Shown here one piece after another: positions 15,525 through 24,303 of a DNA stretch of 58,320 bases. A program made the position numbers and the translations under genes. Every line of letters starts with the position of its first letter. The first letter of the stretch is position 1. The notes beneath the pieces were generated by a model. It did no database searches. It was given only the letters and a program-made list of their open reading frames with translations, and was not told the origin of the DNA. The stretch is taken from positions 1 to 58,320 of the forward strand of contig JBKGVB010000035.1 of assembly GCA_046462475.1 (NCBI GenBank), read 5' to 3'. Origin of the DNA: JASLCR01 sp046462475. GTDB lineage: Bacteria > Patescibacteriota > Saccharimonadia > Saccharimonadales > Saccharimonadaceae.

Positions 15525-17324
15525 ATGTATACACTCAAGTCAATTATTCGGCGTACGCCGTTACTTGGCACAGTGCTTGCGCTTGCTATAGCGCCACTAT
15601 TGCCGGTTTCGTCAGCCTTCGCCGATGCGTTGAACCCGCTTACAGAGCGTAGTTTGACGCTGTCTAGCTCATCACCGGGCTGGGCAAATACCGACGGTTC
15701 AGGAAATAGCACCTACGCACCACCAAACAGTGGCGCAAATGGTCAAAAGACTGGTAACTACTTTAGTTTCAAGGTAAGTTCAACTGCTACAGTTAAGACA
15801 ATGTCATTCCAGTACTGCACCACATCAGCAGGTGCATGTACAATACCAGGTAATGGCTCATTTGACGTATCGGCTCAAAAGTCTAACCTAGATGTCCACT
15901 ATCCCAGTGCGGCGCCAGTTGCAAATGCTGACTTTAATACAGTAATTGATGCTTCTAGCGCTCATGGCGATGTCAAGGCTGTGCCTGGTTACACCAACAG
16001 TAACCCGAAGTACAGTGGTAGCGGTGATCCAGCAGAGGCAGCTAAAAACGTAGCTGGTAACTTTATAGTGATGTCTAAGAGCGGCGGTACTTGGGCTCCG
16101 AGTGCTGGATGGGCTGCATCGTCTCAAACTGTTGCTGATACTAATGCTCCAGGTGGTGCGACAAAAAACTACATAATCCTTACCAATACTGGTACCGGTA
16201 TGGCACTGACGGCTGGTCAGGAAGTAAAGGTTTTGTTCTTCGCAACTGATACTAATTACATAACTAACCCAGGTGCAGGTGCATTCTTCGTCAAGATCAA
16301 CACCTATGGTGTGACATATGACGGTACTACAGTGACGACAGCGAATCTACAGCCTGCATCAGATGCAAACGTCATTGATGGCGGTGTGACAGTGGCAAAC
16401 GTCATGAATCAATCAATCCAGATTACTACTAAGGTTCTGGAAACGATGGAATTCTCTGTTGGTACTGTCGATCCAGATACACTAACTAATGCAGAGTTTG
16501 GCAAGGCAGATGGCGGTCCTGCTGCTGGTCCTAAGGCGCACATTCCATGTGACACTATCAGGACAGCAATGGTTAAGGGTGATCCGCAGAACGTGGTACA
16601 GCTTGGTAATCAAAGCGCAGAAAGCTCACTTGAGACTGCCAAAGCGTATGCGACACATTCATACTGGCGACTCAGTTCCAACTCAAGTGCTGGTGCTACA
16701 GTGTATTACTCTGGACATACACTTTCTAATACAGTTGGTGACGAGATTGCACCTATCGGTAAGAATAAAATGCCGTCAGCGCCTGGCTCGGAACAATTCG
16801 GACTAGCGATTGCAACACAGCCTAGCGCCTTATCTGGCACTCCAACTTTCAACACTGGTACATACGGTGTAAGCTACGCACAAGACCGTAACGGCGGCGG
16901 CGTATACGAAAATGGTGCAGATAATGATAGGGTAGGCATCGACGTCTCGCAAATAAAAGACATGGGTGCAACTTATGCAGGTACAGCAACACTGTGGGAT
17001 GCTACCGATAGTGACTGGACGTACCCACTCACTTTCAATAAGAGCTTCCATACACCTCGTCTTGATCCATTGACACCTGCGGCTGACTATGACAGTGGTT
17101 ACGGTAAGATTAATACAGATAGTGATGCGAGTATGGGTGCGAGTGATGCTCAGTTCGCGTTCGATCCTATGTCGGATACTATTCCTACTCCGATCGCAAC
17201 CGAGAGTTCACAAGTTGTCGACTGTGTTACAGCAAAGATGCGTTACATCGGTAACATCGCAGCGACCACTCCAGCTGGTATCTACACTACCAAGATTAAC
17301 TACATCGCAGCTCCTCAGTATTAA
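15525..17324 (+). CDS. Secreted WxL-like surface protein, 599 aa
   Basis: A signal peptide (residues 1-33, ending SSAFA) is followed by an N-terminal domain (TERSLTLSSSSPGWAN through FQYCTTSAGACTIPG) with a Cys pair. The same domain, with the same Cys spacing pattern, is in the proteins at 18804 and 22078. The C-terminal module holds PGSEQFGLAIATQ and ends TTPAGIYTTKIN...APQY. AAGGAG is placed well before the ATG. It is the largest member of the WxL-like set here. A strong terminator follows. Secretion is clear; ligand and function are not known. Confidence 0.78.
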   Translation: MYTLKSIIRRTPLLGTVLALAIAPLLPVSSAFADALNPLTERSLTLSSSSPGWANTDGSGNSTYAPPNSGANGQKTGNYFSFKVSSTATVKTMSFQYCTTSAGACTIPGNGSFDVSAQKSNLDVHYPSAAPVANADFNTVIDASSAHGDVKAVPGYTNSNPKYSGSGDPAEAAKNVAGNFIVMSKSGGTWAPSAGWAASSQTVADTNAPGGATKNYIILTNTGTGMALTAGQEVKVLFFATDTNYITNPGAGAFFVKINTYGVTYDGTTVTTANLQPASDANVIDGGVTVANVMNQSIQITTKVLETMEFSVGTVDPDTLTNAEFGKADGGPAAGPKAHIPCDTIRTAMVKGDPQNVVQLGNQSAESSLETAKAYATHSYWRLSSNSSAGATVYYSGHTLSNTVGDEIAPIGKNKMPSAPGSEQFGLAIATQPSALSGTPTFNTGTYGVSYAQDRNGGGVYENGADNDRVGIDVSQIKDMGATYAGTATLWDATDSDWTYPLTFNKSFHTPRLDPLTPAADYDSGYGKINTDSDASMGASDAQFAFDPMSDTIPTPIATESSQVVDCVTAKMRYIGNIAATTPAGIYTTKINYIAAPQY

Positions 17325-17354
17325 AGATAATACTCACGGACACGAAGTAGAGAT

Positions 17355-17387
17355 AATAAATCGACCCCTTGAAGGGGTCGATTTATT
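17355..17387. terminator. Bidirectional intrinsic terminator
   Basis: A 15-bp perfect stem (17355-17369 with 17373-17387) with A/T-rich outer ends closes a 3-nt loop between two convergent genes. It can end both transcripts. Confidence 0.88.
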
Positions 17388-17403
17388 TAGCAGTTAATGT
17401 AAG

Positions 17404-18681
17404 CTATAGATTTGTTTTTGCACGGATTATCTGACTGCCTGACGGGGAAGTCGTTAAGCCTAAGTCGTAAGGATCTGCCTTAAAAAAGACAAATTTTCCG
17501 TTATTTGTGATTTGACCATTTGATACATTCACATATGTGCCAGTCGCAGTCTTAGCTATTGATTCTAGGGTACCCGATCCATCACTTAGATGCTTTAGGT
17601 AGACATTACCGTTGTACATGAAGACTACATCACCTGTGTCGGAGACAGAAGCTCCAGCAATGTTAATTGAAGGATTGGTAGCATTTGCGCTGTAGCCATT
17701 ACTGAATGTGCCTAAAGAATTACTATCGATATACTGGCGCATGCCGGAGATACGGTTATATAAAACAAGATGCGTACGGGAATTTAAACCTGATGGAGTT
17801 GGAGATATATCTGTACGGTCTGTGGTCACATAAAGAATATACGTACCATTACAAGAGATGATAGGTGATGTACTAGCATCGCTACCTACCGATAGCGTCG
17901 TCGTGCCTCCGTTTCGTAGATCGGCTAAGTAAATAGCTCTATACTTTTGATATACGACAAATGATCCATCGCAGCTCATTCCCCCGAGGTGCATATCATC
18001 AACAGTCGAATAGTTAAGATTCCCAAGAGAGGTCCAGGAAGGAGTGCCGCTCTTGCGGTCACCGTAGACGATCCCGTATCCATAGGGGTAATCGTTAACA
18101 ATATAGCGTGAGGCATCCAGGACGAATCGACCATCATTGCTTATTCCAAGAGGTATCTCTAGTTTGTTATTGTCTAGGGATGAGCTACCGGATTGGTTTG
18201 TAACTCTAGCTGTTGTACCTAAGCTTATGTCACGAATGTATAGCTGATCTGCATAGCTTGTCGTACCATCAATAAGATTGGTTGCCCTAGACTGCAAGAG
18301 AACATATCGCCCAGATTCACTGATTAAAACATTGCTTGCTCCAGAGTTAGGGAGTGCACCTGTCGTTGAGACATCTATTCTTGTCGTCGAATTATCCTTT
18401 ATGTTAAAAGCATACACTCCTCTTACTGTGCTAGAGTTCGGAAGATTGGTTGCTGCTGATGTAAACAAGATCACATTACCATCTCCCGATACGCCTATCA
18501 TACCTATCGATGCGTCGGGCGGCGCGTTATCAGTCGTGGCAATATTGATTACCTCATTCGTGCCAGAAAGTGTATTTGCCGCATGTGTCGGCGTATCGCT
18601 ATATGTCTGGCTTACTAGACTGGCTAGTAGTGCAAAGCATAGTACAAATATACCTATAGTTAATTTTTTAAGATTGCTCAT
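17404..18681 (-). CDS. Secreted TolB/PD40-like beta-propeller protein, 425 aa
   Basis: A signal peptide (about residues 5-35, ending PTHAA) precedes repeated blades of the type GVSGDGNVILFTSAATNL, ISESGRYVLLQSRATNL, ISNDGRFVLDASR, SCDGSFVVYQK, SCNGTYILYVT, VSDTGDVVFMYN and ITNNGKFVFFKA. That gives about six or seven blades, as in PD40/TolB-type propellers. GGAGGAAC lies before the ATG. It is the second propeller protein type in this surface region and is encoded on the opposite strand to its neighbours. Likely an extracellular binding protein; no enzyme motif seen. Confidence 0.75.
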   Translation of the reverse strand: MSNLKKLTIGIFVLCFALLASLVSQTYSDTPTHAANTLSGTNEVINIATTDNAPPDASIGMIGVSGDGNVILFTSAATNLPNSSTVRGVYAFNIKDNSTTRIDVSTTGALPNSGASNVLISESGRYVLLQSRATNLIDGTTSYADQLYIRDISLGTTARVTNQSGSSSLDNNKLEIPLGISNDGRFVLDASRYIVNDYPYGYGIVYGDRKSGTPSWTSLGNLNYSTVDDMHLGGMSCDGSFVVYQKYRAIYLADLRNGGTTTLSVGSDASTSPIISCNGTYILYVTTDRTDISPTPSGLNSRTHLVLYNRISGMRQYIDSNSLGTFSNGYSANATNPSINIAGASVSDTGDVVFMYNGNVYLKHLSDGSGTLESIAKTATGTYVNVSNGQITNNGKFVFFKADPYDLGLTTSPSGSQIIRAKTNL

Positions 18682-18784
18682 AAATAAGTTCCTCCACCAA
18701 AAACTTAAATTGATTCTAAGCTAATAGTAATGCGTTTACATATGAACTGCAAATAGAATTTACTACCAATCGATCGGTACTTAC

Positions 18785-18797
18785 TTCGTAGTACAAT
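18785..18797 (+). promoter_or_regulatory. Leaderless promoter of the 18804 gene
   Basis: TTCGTAGTACAAT, with the -10 box TACAAT at 18792-18797, ends exactly six bases before the ATG. The same 14-base string TTCGTAGTACAATA recurs at 21014-21027. Confidence 0.6.
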
Positions 18798-18803
18798 AGT
18801 CAT

Positions 18804-19886
18804 ATGCAACGATGGTTCGTACTGCGCACACATGCGTTTGTTCATATGCTACGCTACTTATTCACGGAGGAGTTTGTGGCATTGCTCTTGATGCTGTTCA
18901 TCATTACGATGCCTGCGGCTGCGACGACGAGGCTGCAAGACCGTGGGCTGTTCATGTATAGCGCCACTCCAGGCGCAACAACTAAATATACGGTATCGTT
19001 TACGTACATGACGCCAGAATCAATTGGATCAGTCGACATGCTATTCTGCAACAATCCGATACCTTACGAACCATGTGTAACACCGACGGGACTGGACGTA
19101 TCACACGCAACGCTAAGCGAGCAGAGTGGTGAGACAGGCTTTTCGATCTTGTCACAGAATACCAATCATATTATCTTGACGCGTCCATCGACGATGATCT
19201 CAGGAGCCACGGCTGCCTCAACGTATACGCTGAGTGGCATCAAAAACCCAACTGATACAACGCAGGCTTTTTCAATTCGATTAAAGACACTTGATTCAGA
19301 GGATGGTACTGGACCGCAAGTGGATTTTGGTTCGGTGCGAGGTGAAGTAACCACGGGTATTCAGATCCAGACACAAGTACCGCCGATGTTGATCTTTTGT
19401 GCGGCCGAAGAAGTAGCAGACAATTGTACGAGTACCAGTGATAGTCACTATAGAGATATGGGACAACTGAGTGATAAGTCGACATTAACCGCACAGTCGC
19501 AGATGGCAGTGGGTACTAATGCCTCGGGAGGGTTTGCTATTACGGTGAACGGCACTTCAATGACTGCGGGTACGAATGTTATCGATCCATCGACAGTACC
19601 GACGGTCAGCAAACCTGGCACAAATCAGTTTGGTATCAATCTTGTGGAAAATACTCTGCCATCGGTCGGACTTGATCCACAGGGTACATGGACAAACGCC
19701 TTGCCGACATCGGGCTATAATATACCAAATAGATACAAGTTTGTTCCCGGTGATGTGGTTGCTTCTTCGCCAAATGTGAGCCTTATGAAGAAATTCACCG
19801 TCAGCTATATCGTTAACTCTGCACCGAGTCTAAAGGCCGGTGTGTATAGCACAACGATCACGTATATAGCCAGCGGGCGTTTTTAG
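18804..19886 (+). CDS. Secreted WxL-like surface protein, 360 aa
   Basis: An unusually long N-terminal leader (about 40 residues, hydrophobic core ALLLMLFIITMPAAA) is followed by the shared N-terminal domain (DRGLFMYSATPGATTKYTV, MLFCNNPIPYEPCVTP with paired Cys). The C-terminal module has PGTNQFGINLVEN, YNIPNRYKFVPGDVVA and the ending KAGVYSTTITYIASGRF. The DUF916-like anchored protein gene follows 58 bases downstream, giving the WxL/WxLIP pairing familiar from Firmicutes surface complexes. Translation probably starts on a leaderless mRNA. Confidence 0.77.
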   Translation: MQRWFVLRTHAFVHMLRYLFTEEFVALLLMLFIITMPAAATTRLQDRGLFMYSATPGATTKYTVSFTYMTPESIGSVDMLFCNNPIPYEPCVTPTGLDVSHATLSEQSGETGFSILSQNTNHIILTRPSTMISGATAASTYTLSGIKNPTDTTQAFSIRLKTLDSEDGTGPQVDFGSVRGEVTTGIQIQTQVPPMLIFCAAEEVADNCTSTSDSHYRDMGQLSDKSTLTAQSQMAVGTNASGGFAITVNGTSMTAGTNVIDPSTVPTVSKPGTNQFGINLVENTLPSVGLDPQGTWTNALPTSGYNIPNRYKFVPGDVVASSPNVSLMKKFTVSYIVNSAPSLKAGVYSTTITYIASGRF

Positions 19887-19895
19887 TGGTACAAT
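19887..19895 (+). promoter_or_regulatory. Extended -10 for the first DUF916-like gene
   Basis: TGgTACAAT begins on the base after the upstream stop codon. It would give a 40-base leader with AAAGGGGA before the ATG at 19945. Confidence 0.5.
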
Positions 19896-19944
19896 TCAGC
19901 TTATACTTACCAAAAAGTTAAATGTGAGGGAATAAAGGGGAATC

Positions 19945-20988
19945 ATGAAACGCCTAAGAAGTATCGTCGTGGCTATGTTTGCTGTCCTAATCGCTGGTGC
20001 CTATGCACTTCCTGCTTCAGCGGTCGAGGGATCATCATCTGCGCTTAGTATCATACCGAAGAAAAATTACTCTATTAAGCCAGGTGAATCGGTCAAGGAT
20101 AATCTTGTAATTCGTAATCTCAGTTCTACTGAGACGCTTAATCTGACGCTTCGCATTATTGATTTCACCTATAACGGACAGGATGGTACACCAAAGCTAT
20201 TCTTAGCAAAAGATGCACCACAGACGACGTGGTCTCTTAAGCCATTCGCGACAGTTGGACAGAGTGTGCAAATTGCGCCAGGCCAGAGCAAGTCTATTCC
20301 AATGCGTATCTCAATTCCAGCGAATCAAGGTGCTGGTAGTTACTATAGTGCTATTATTTATTCGTCAGGTTCTGGCGGCAATACCTCTGGAACTAATGTT
20401 GGACTGAGCGCTTCTGGTGTAACATTAGCCTTCGTTACCGTACCAGGTAAGGTAAAAGAAGACATACAGTTGAAAAAGGTTGGTGCCTATGATCTCACTA
20501 GCGCAAGTTACCACTTCATTATGACTCAGGCACCGCAAAGTATCGGATACACTATCGAGAACAAAGGAAATGTTGTCGAGAGCCCGGTAGGTAGTATTAC
20601 ACTGAAGGACATGTTTGGCCACAAGACAACAATCGATGATGTCAATCCTGCCAGTGCACTGGCGCTAATCGGTCAGACTCGTACTTTTACGCCATGTATC
20701 AAGTACAAGAGTAATGGTAAGGATCAGGGGAGCCAGGTCCACGCAAATGGCTGTGAGACACCTGCTCTTTGGCCGGGTATGTACCGTGTAACTGTCGATC
20801 TGTTTTATGGACAAAACGGCAATAATACGCAAGAAGTAGTCAAAACAGCAGTATTTTGGTACTTGCCATGGTGGTTTATCATTATCGTGCTGGCTATCGT
20901 TGCTGTCATCGCTTACTACATCTGGAAGATTAACCGCAAGATCAAGGGTAAGGTGAACGGTCCAAGGCGATTGTCTCGCCGTCGATAG
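19945..20988 (+). CDS. Membrane-anchored DUF916/WxLIP-like protein, 347 aa
   Basis: A signal peptide (residues 1-27, ending PASA) is followed by an Ig-like N-terminal domain of the DUF916 type (SIIPKKNYSIKPGESVKDNL, then QIAPGQSKSIPMRISIP and AGSYYSAIIY). A second Ig-like domain contains YTIENKGNVVESPVGSI. One transmembrane helix (about residues 309-331) and a strongly basic cytoplasmic tail end the protein. This is the architecture of the WxL-interacting proteins (DUF916 + DUF3324) of Gram-positive cell-surface complexes. It follows the WxL-like gene at 18804. Role as membrane anchor for that protein is inferred. Confidence 0.8.
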   Translation: MKRLRSIVVAMFAVLIAGAYALPASAVEGSSSALSIIPKKNYSIKPGESVKDNLVIRNLSSTETLNLTLRIIDFTYNGQDGTPKLFLAKDAPQTTWSLKPFATVGQSVQIAPGQSKSIPMRISIPANQGAGSYYSAIIYSSGSGGNTSGTNVGLSASGVTLAFVTVPGKVKEDIQLKKVGAYDLTSASYHFIMTQAPQSIGYTIENKGNVVESPVGSITLKDMFGHKTTIDDVNPASALALIGQTRTFTPCIKYKSNGKDQGSQVHANGCETPALWPGMYRVTVDLFYGQNGNNTQEVVKTAVFWYLPWWFIIIVLAIVAVIAYYIWKINRKIKGKVNGPRRLSRRR

Positions 20989-21013
20989 GCAAGAGCTCTC
21001 TATTAACTCTCGT

Positions 21014-21026
21014 TTCGTAGTACAAT
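21014..21026 (+). promoter_or_regulatory. Promoter of the PKD-domain gene
   Basis: TTCGTAGTACAAT, identical to the promoter core at 18785, with TACAAT at 21021-21026 ten bases before the ATG. The leader would be only about three bases. Confidence 0.55.
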
Positions 21027-21036
21027 AAGCATAATC

Positions 21037-21960
21037 ATGATACGTACGATTCGTTTCGGTACCAAGTGGATAGCCCCGATAGTATTCGGGGCATGTCTGC
21101 TGGCGTTATGTGGTCTGGCATACAATGTGTCGGCTATTACTAAGATTCCAAATCCTGACCCGCAAGCGGGCTCGTATGGTCTTGAGGCTACTAAGGTTCA
21201 GGCGCCACCAAAGCGAGGTGCTACAATCACGACGCCTGCGAATGGCGCATCGTTTTCAAAGTCGCCGATCACGGTCAATGGTATTTGTCCAAAAGGCCTC
21301 CTGGTTCAGATCTTCGATAATGGGGTCATGGTGGGCTCGATTATGTGCAATACAGGCAGTTTCAGTATCCAAGTTGGCCTATTTGCTGGCAAGAACGACC
21401 TGACGGCTATGGTATACGATGATCTCGATCAGGCGGGACCGACGTCAAATGTCGTAAGTGTGACCTACAGAAATACCAATCTTTCTGCTTTCGGCTCACT
21501 TGTCACTCTGACGAGCTCGTACGGACGTCGCTCGGCAAATGCTGGTACCTTGTTGAGCTGGCCATTTCAATTGGCTGGAGGCAGTGGACCGTATGCGTTT
21601 AGTATTGACTGGGGTGATGGCACGAAGCCAGAGCTAAAGAGCCAGGCGCTTGCGGGTGTCGTGACACTTTCTCACGTGTACGAAAAGGCGGGTATTTACC
21701 GTGTAAATATTACGGTTACAGATCACAATGGCGTGAGCGCCTTCTTGCAGGTAATCGCTGTATCAAATGGCAAGGTCGACGGATCGGCAACGGCAGACAA
21801 GGATACGGGTGCCAAAACACCAAAGACTAAAGTTCTCTGGATTCCATCTGCTATCGCACTTATTCTACTCTTGCCAACCTATTGGCTCGGTCGACGCAGT
21901 CAGCTCATTACGATACGAAACAAGATGCTCAAAGAGCGCGATAGCTACGAGCAAAAATAA
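21037..21960 (+). CDS. Membrane-anchored Ig/PKD-domain surface protein, 307 aa
   Basis: An N-terminal hydrophobic segment (about residues 11-30) acts as signal peptide or anchor. An Ig-like domain (about 60-145; TITTPANGASFSKSPITVNG, with paired Cys in NGICPKG and IMCNTG) and a PKD domain (about 165-245; FSIDWGDGTKPE, then LSHVYEKAGIYRVNITVTD) follow. A C-terminal transmembrane helix (about 267-287) and a charged tail finish it. PKD domains mediate protein or glycan contacts outside cells. It sits between the two WxL/WxLIP-like gene pairs and shares its promoter core with the first, so it may be part of the same surface complex. Confidence 0.77.
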   Translation: MIRTIRFGTKWIAPIVFGACLLALCGLAYNVSAITKIPNPDPQAGSYGLEATKVQAPPKRGATITTPANGASFSKSPITVNGICPKGLLVQIFDNGVMVGSIMCNTGSFSIQVGLFAGKNDLTAMVYDDLDQAGPTSNVVSVTYRNTNLSAFGSLVTLTSSYGRRSANAGTLLSWPFQLAGGSGPYAFSIDWGDGTKPELKSQALAGVVTLSHVYEKAGIYRVNITVTDHNGVSAFLQVIAVSNGKVDGSATADKDTGAKTPKTKVLWIPSAIALILLLPTYWLGRRSQLITIRNKMLKERDSYEQK

Positions 21961-21998
21961 TTCTCTGATAACCTGTGGAAAACTTGTGCAATAATACA

Positions 21999-22029
21999 TT
22001 GACAAGCATAAGCGTACTCGTGATATACT
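21999..22029 (+). promoter_or_regulatory. Promoter of the 22078 surface gene
   Basis: TTGACA (21999-22004) and extended -10 TGaTATACT (TATACT 22024-22029) with a 19-base spacer. The predicted leader carries GAGGAAGAGGG before ATG 22078. Confidence 0.65.
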
Positions 22030-22077
22030 GAGGTCGTTACTACAACCAATAGCAAAAAAGTTGTGAGGAAGAGGGAT

Positions 22078-23256
22078 ATGGGTATTACACAAACAATCGA
22101 CGTAGTAAAACGTCAAGCACTTTATATTATTGCGGCGATGGCTTTAGTACTTGCTATCGTGCTGCCGGCGCTGGTATCGGCTGCGACGGTGACCGAGCGG
22201 TCGGTAGAGCTGAGCAGCTCGTCAAAGAAGGCAACAGATGTCACGTACCGAGTAAACTTTACAGCGAGTTCGACAGGTGCTGCAGGTGCTTTCGTCGTGC
22301 AATTCTGTAAGACTACACCACTCATCGGTGAAGATTGTGATGTTCCTGCTGGATTCAGCGCTGCGGCTGCTGCAACATCCACAAGTGGAGCAACTATCGC
22401 GAATGCAACAGCAAATAAGGTAATAGTGACAGATACTATTGCAAACAGTGAACAAGTGTCTGTTGCGCTTGATCATATTACTAATCCAGATGATGCAGGC
22501 ACAATCTATGCACGTGTCGTTACATATGGTGATGCTACGGATGCTGGGACATACAGTACGGATGGCAAGAACCTAGGTACAAATCCTATTGACCAAGGAA
22601 GTGTTGCCATGTCAATCACTGATACTGTTGGTGTCTCTGGTGCCGTCCTAGAGACAATGACCTTCTGTGTCTCCGGTGGACAAGATGCTGCTCATCCAGA
22701 AGTTAACCCAATCACAGCTAGCTGTGGCGGTACATTGACTGCTCCAACACTTAAGCTTGGTAAGGATACAAACGGTGTTATCGCTCTTGATTCAGATGCT
22801 GTATATTCAGGAACTATCTATACTCAGCTTTCAACAAATGCCGTGGGTGGAGCCGTTGTTAATCTAAAGAGTGGTACCGTATGTGGCGGTCTTCACCGTG
22901 CCGGAGCGGCTGCAAATCTGTGTGATATTGCTGCTGCGGGTGCAAGTGGTGATGTAGCGCAGAGTGAAGCAAAGTTTGGTGTAAAAACAGGACCACTGGA
23001 TTCGACCTCTGATACTACTCAGAATGGCACCATACAGCCTGCTGGCTCATACGACAATACGCATTATCGCTTAAACTATGACAATACAAATAGTGCTGGT
23101 ATTACAAGTACATATGGCGATCCAATTTTCAATACGAATGCTGGACCTGCTAGCAATAAGAATATGCCGCTTACCTTTGGCGCAAGTGTTGCCAACAATA
23201 CACCAGCGGGTAACTACTCGGCCGACCTCAGCCTAGTTGCAACTGGCAAATTCTAA
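22078..23256 (+). CDS. Secreted WxL-like surface protein, 392 aa
   Basis: ATG 22078 is preferred over GTG 22063 because GAGGAAGAGGG lies directly before it. The signal peptide ends PALVSA (about residue 35). The shared N-terminal domain is clear (TERSVELSSSSKKATDVTYR, VQFCKTTPLIGEDCDVPAGF with the Cys pair). The C-terminal module contains FGVKTGP, HYRLNYDNTNSAG and the ending NNTPAGNYSADLSLVATGKF. The DUF916-like gene at 23308 follows 51 bases later, repeating the secreted/anchored pair seen at 18804/19945. A strong consensus promoter suggests high expression. Confidence 0.79.
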   Translation: MGITQTIDVVKRQALYIIAAMALVLAIVLPALVSAATVTERSVELSSSSKKATDVTYRVNFTASSTGAAGAFVVQFCKTTPLIGEDCDVPAGFSAAAAATSTSGATIANATANKVIVTDTIANSEQVSVALDHITNPDDAGTIYARVVTYGDATDAGTYSTDGKNLGTNPIDQGSVAMSITDTVGVSGAVLETMTFCVSGGQDAAHPEVNPITASCGGTLTAPTLKLGKDTNGVIALDSDAVYSGTIYTQLSTNAVGGAVVNLKSGTVCGGLHRAGAAANLCDIAAAGASGDVAQSEAKFGVKTGPLDSTSDTTQNGTIQPAGSYDNTHYRLNYDNTNSAGITSTYGDPIFNTNAGPASNKNMPLTFGASVANNTPAGNYSADLSLVATGKF

Positions 23257-23307
23257 TCCTTAGTAAAGGGTGGGGTTTCAGAAATAACGGAGATTTGGGA
23301 GAAAACC

Positions 23308-24303
23308 GTGCGAGTACAACAATACCGACCAAAGATACAAATCGTAGCAATGACCGTACTTGCGGTAGCAGCGTTGCTTGCAGCGCCGCTCATGCAGACA
23401 CGGTCAGCTGCTGCAATAAATAACTCGGTCAATACACTTAAGATTACGCCAGTACGCACCGATATTCAGATCGCACCTGGAGCAAGCAAGATAGTAAAGA
23501 CAACAGTGACCAATCTGACAGACCAGGCAATTACAGTGCGTCCTGTTGAGAACGACTTTATTGCGGGTGATGAGAGTGGTACGCCAGCACTGATCCTCGA
23601 TGCAAATAAATATGCACCGACACATAGCTTGAAGCGTTTCATGGCGCCACTAACTGATGTTACGATTCCGGCAAAGAAATCAAAAACTATCGAGGTAAAG
23701 ATTACTGTTCCATCAAGTGCCCAGGCTGGTGGATACTTTGGTGCTGTTCGATTCGCACCGAGTACGACCGCTGATGGTGGCCAGGTAAATCTTAGTGCAA
23801 GCGCGGCTTCGATCATCTTGCTCACTGTTCCTGGCGATCTGGTAGAAAAGCTTAATCTTACTAACTTTGATGTACGACAAAATGGCAAAGCTGGCTGGCT
23901 CTTCAATACTCCAGACAAGCTCGATGTACTCGCTCGTTTTGAGAATAAGGGCAATGTACAAGTAGCGCCATTTGGTAAAGTCTCGGTAAAGCAGGGTAAA
24001 AAGGTAGTATATGATGCTGACTTTAACCAAGGCAACCCACGAGACATGGTGCTGCCTGACTATGCACGTCGCTGGGAGATTCCACTCAATAAGATTGGTG
24101 CCTTTGGCCACTATACGGTGAGTGCGACATTTACCTACGGTGCAAAGAATCAGACAATTGATGTTACGAAGTCCTTCTGGGTGATTCCACTCTGGATGAT
24201 GATCGCTGCAATCGTACTTGTCGTGCTGATTATCGCTGTTATCGGCTTCGTCTGGTACCGCATGACACATCGTTATAACAGCCAAAAACATCGCCGTCGC
24301 TAG
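23308..24303 (+). CDS. Membrane-anchored DUF916/WxLIP-like protein, 331 aa
   Basis: This is the second member of the family at 19945. A signal peptide (about residues 10-37) is followed by the DUF916-type domain (TLKITPVRTDIQIAPGASKI, then TIPAKKSKTIEVKITVP and GGYFGAVRFAPS). A second Ig-like domain contains RFENKGNVQVAPFGKVSV. A transmembrane helix (about 294-316) and a His/Arg/Lys-rich tail end the protein. GTG start with GGGAG upstream. It is paired with the WxL-like gene at 22078; its stop codon directly abuts the CorA start, so the two are probably cotranscribed. Confidence 0.8.
   Translation: MRVQQYRPKIQIVAMTVLAVAALLAAPLMQTRSAAAINNSVNTLKITPVRTDIQIAPGASKIVKTTVTNLTDQAITVRPVENDFIAGDESGTPALILDANKYAPTHSLKRFMAPLTDVTIPAKKSKTIEVKITVPSSAQAGGYFGAVRFAPSTTADGGQVNLSASAASIILLTVPGDLVEKLNLTNFDVRQNGKAGWLFNTPDKLDVLARFENKGNVQVAPFGKVSVKQGKKVVYDADFNQGNPRDMVLPDYARRWEIPLNKIGAFGHYTVSATFTYGAKNQTIDVTKSFWVIPLWMMIAAIVLVVLIIAVIGFVWYRMTHRYNSQKHRRR

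Noticed and set aside
15409..21985. CTGTGGAAAACT strings at about 15409 and 21972 resembling DnaA boxes
   Set aside because: They differ from TTATCCACA in more than one position, occur singly, and no replication gene is near.
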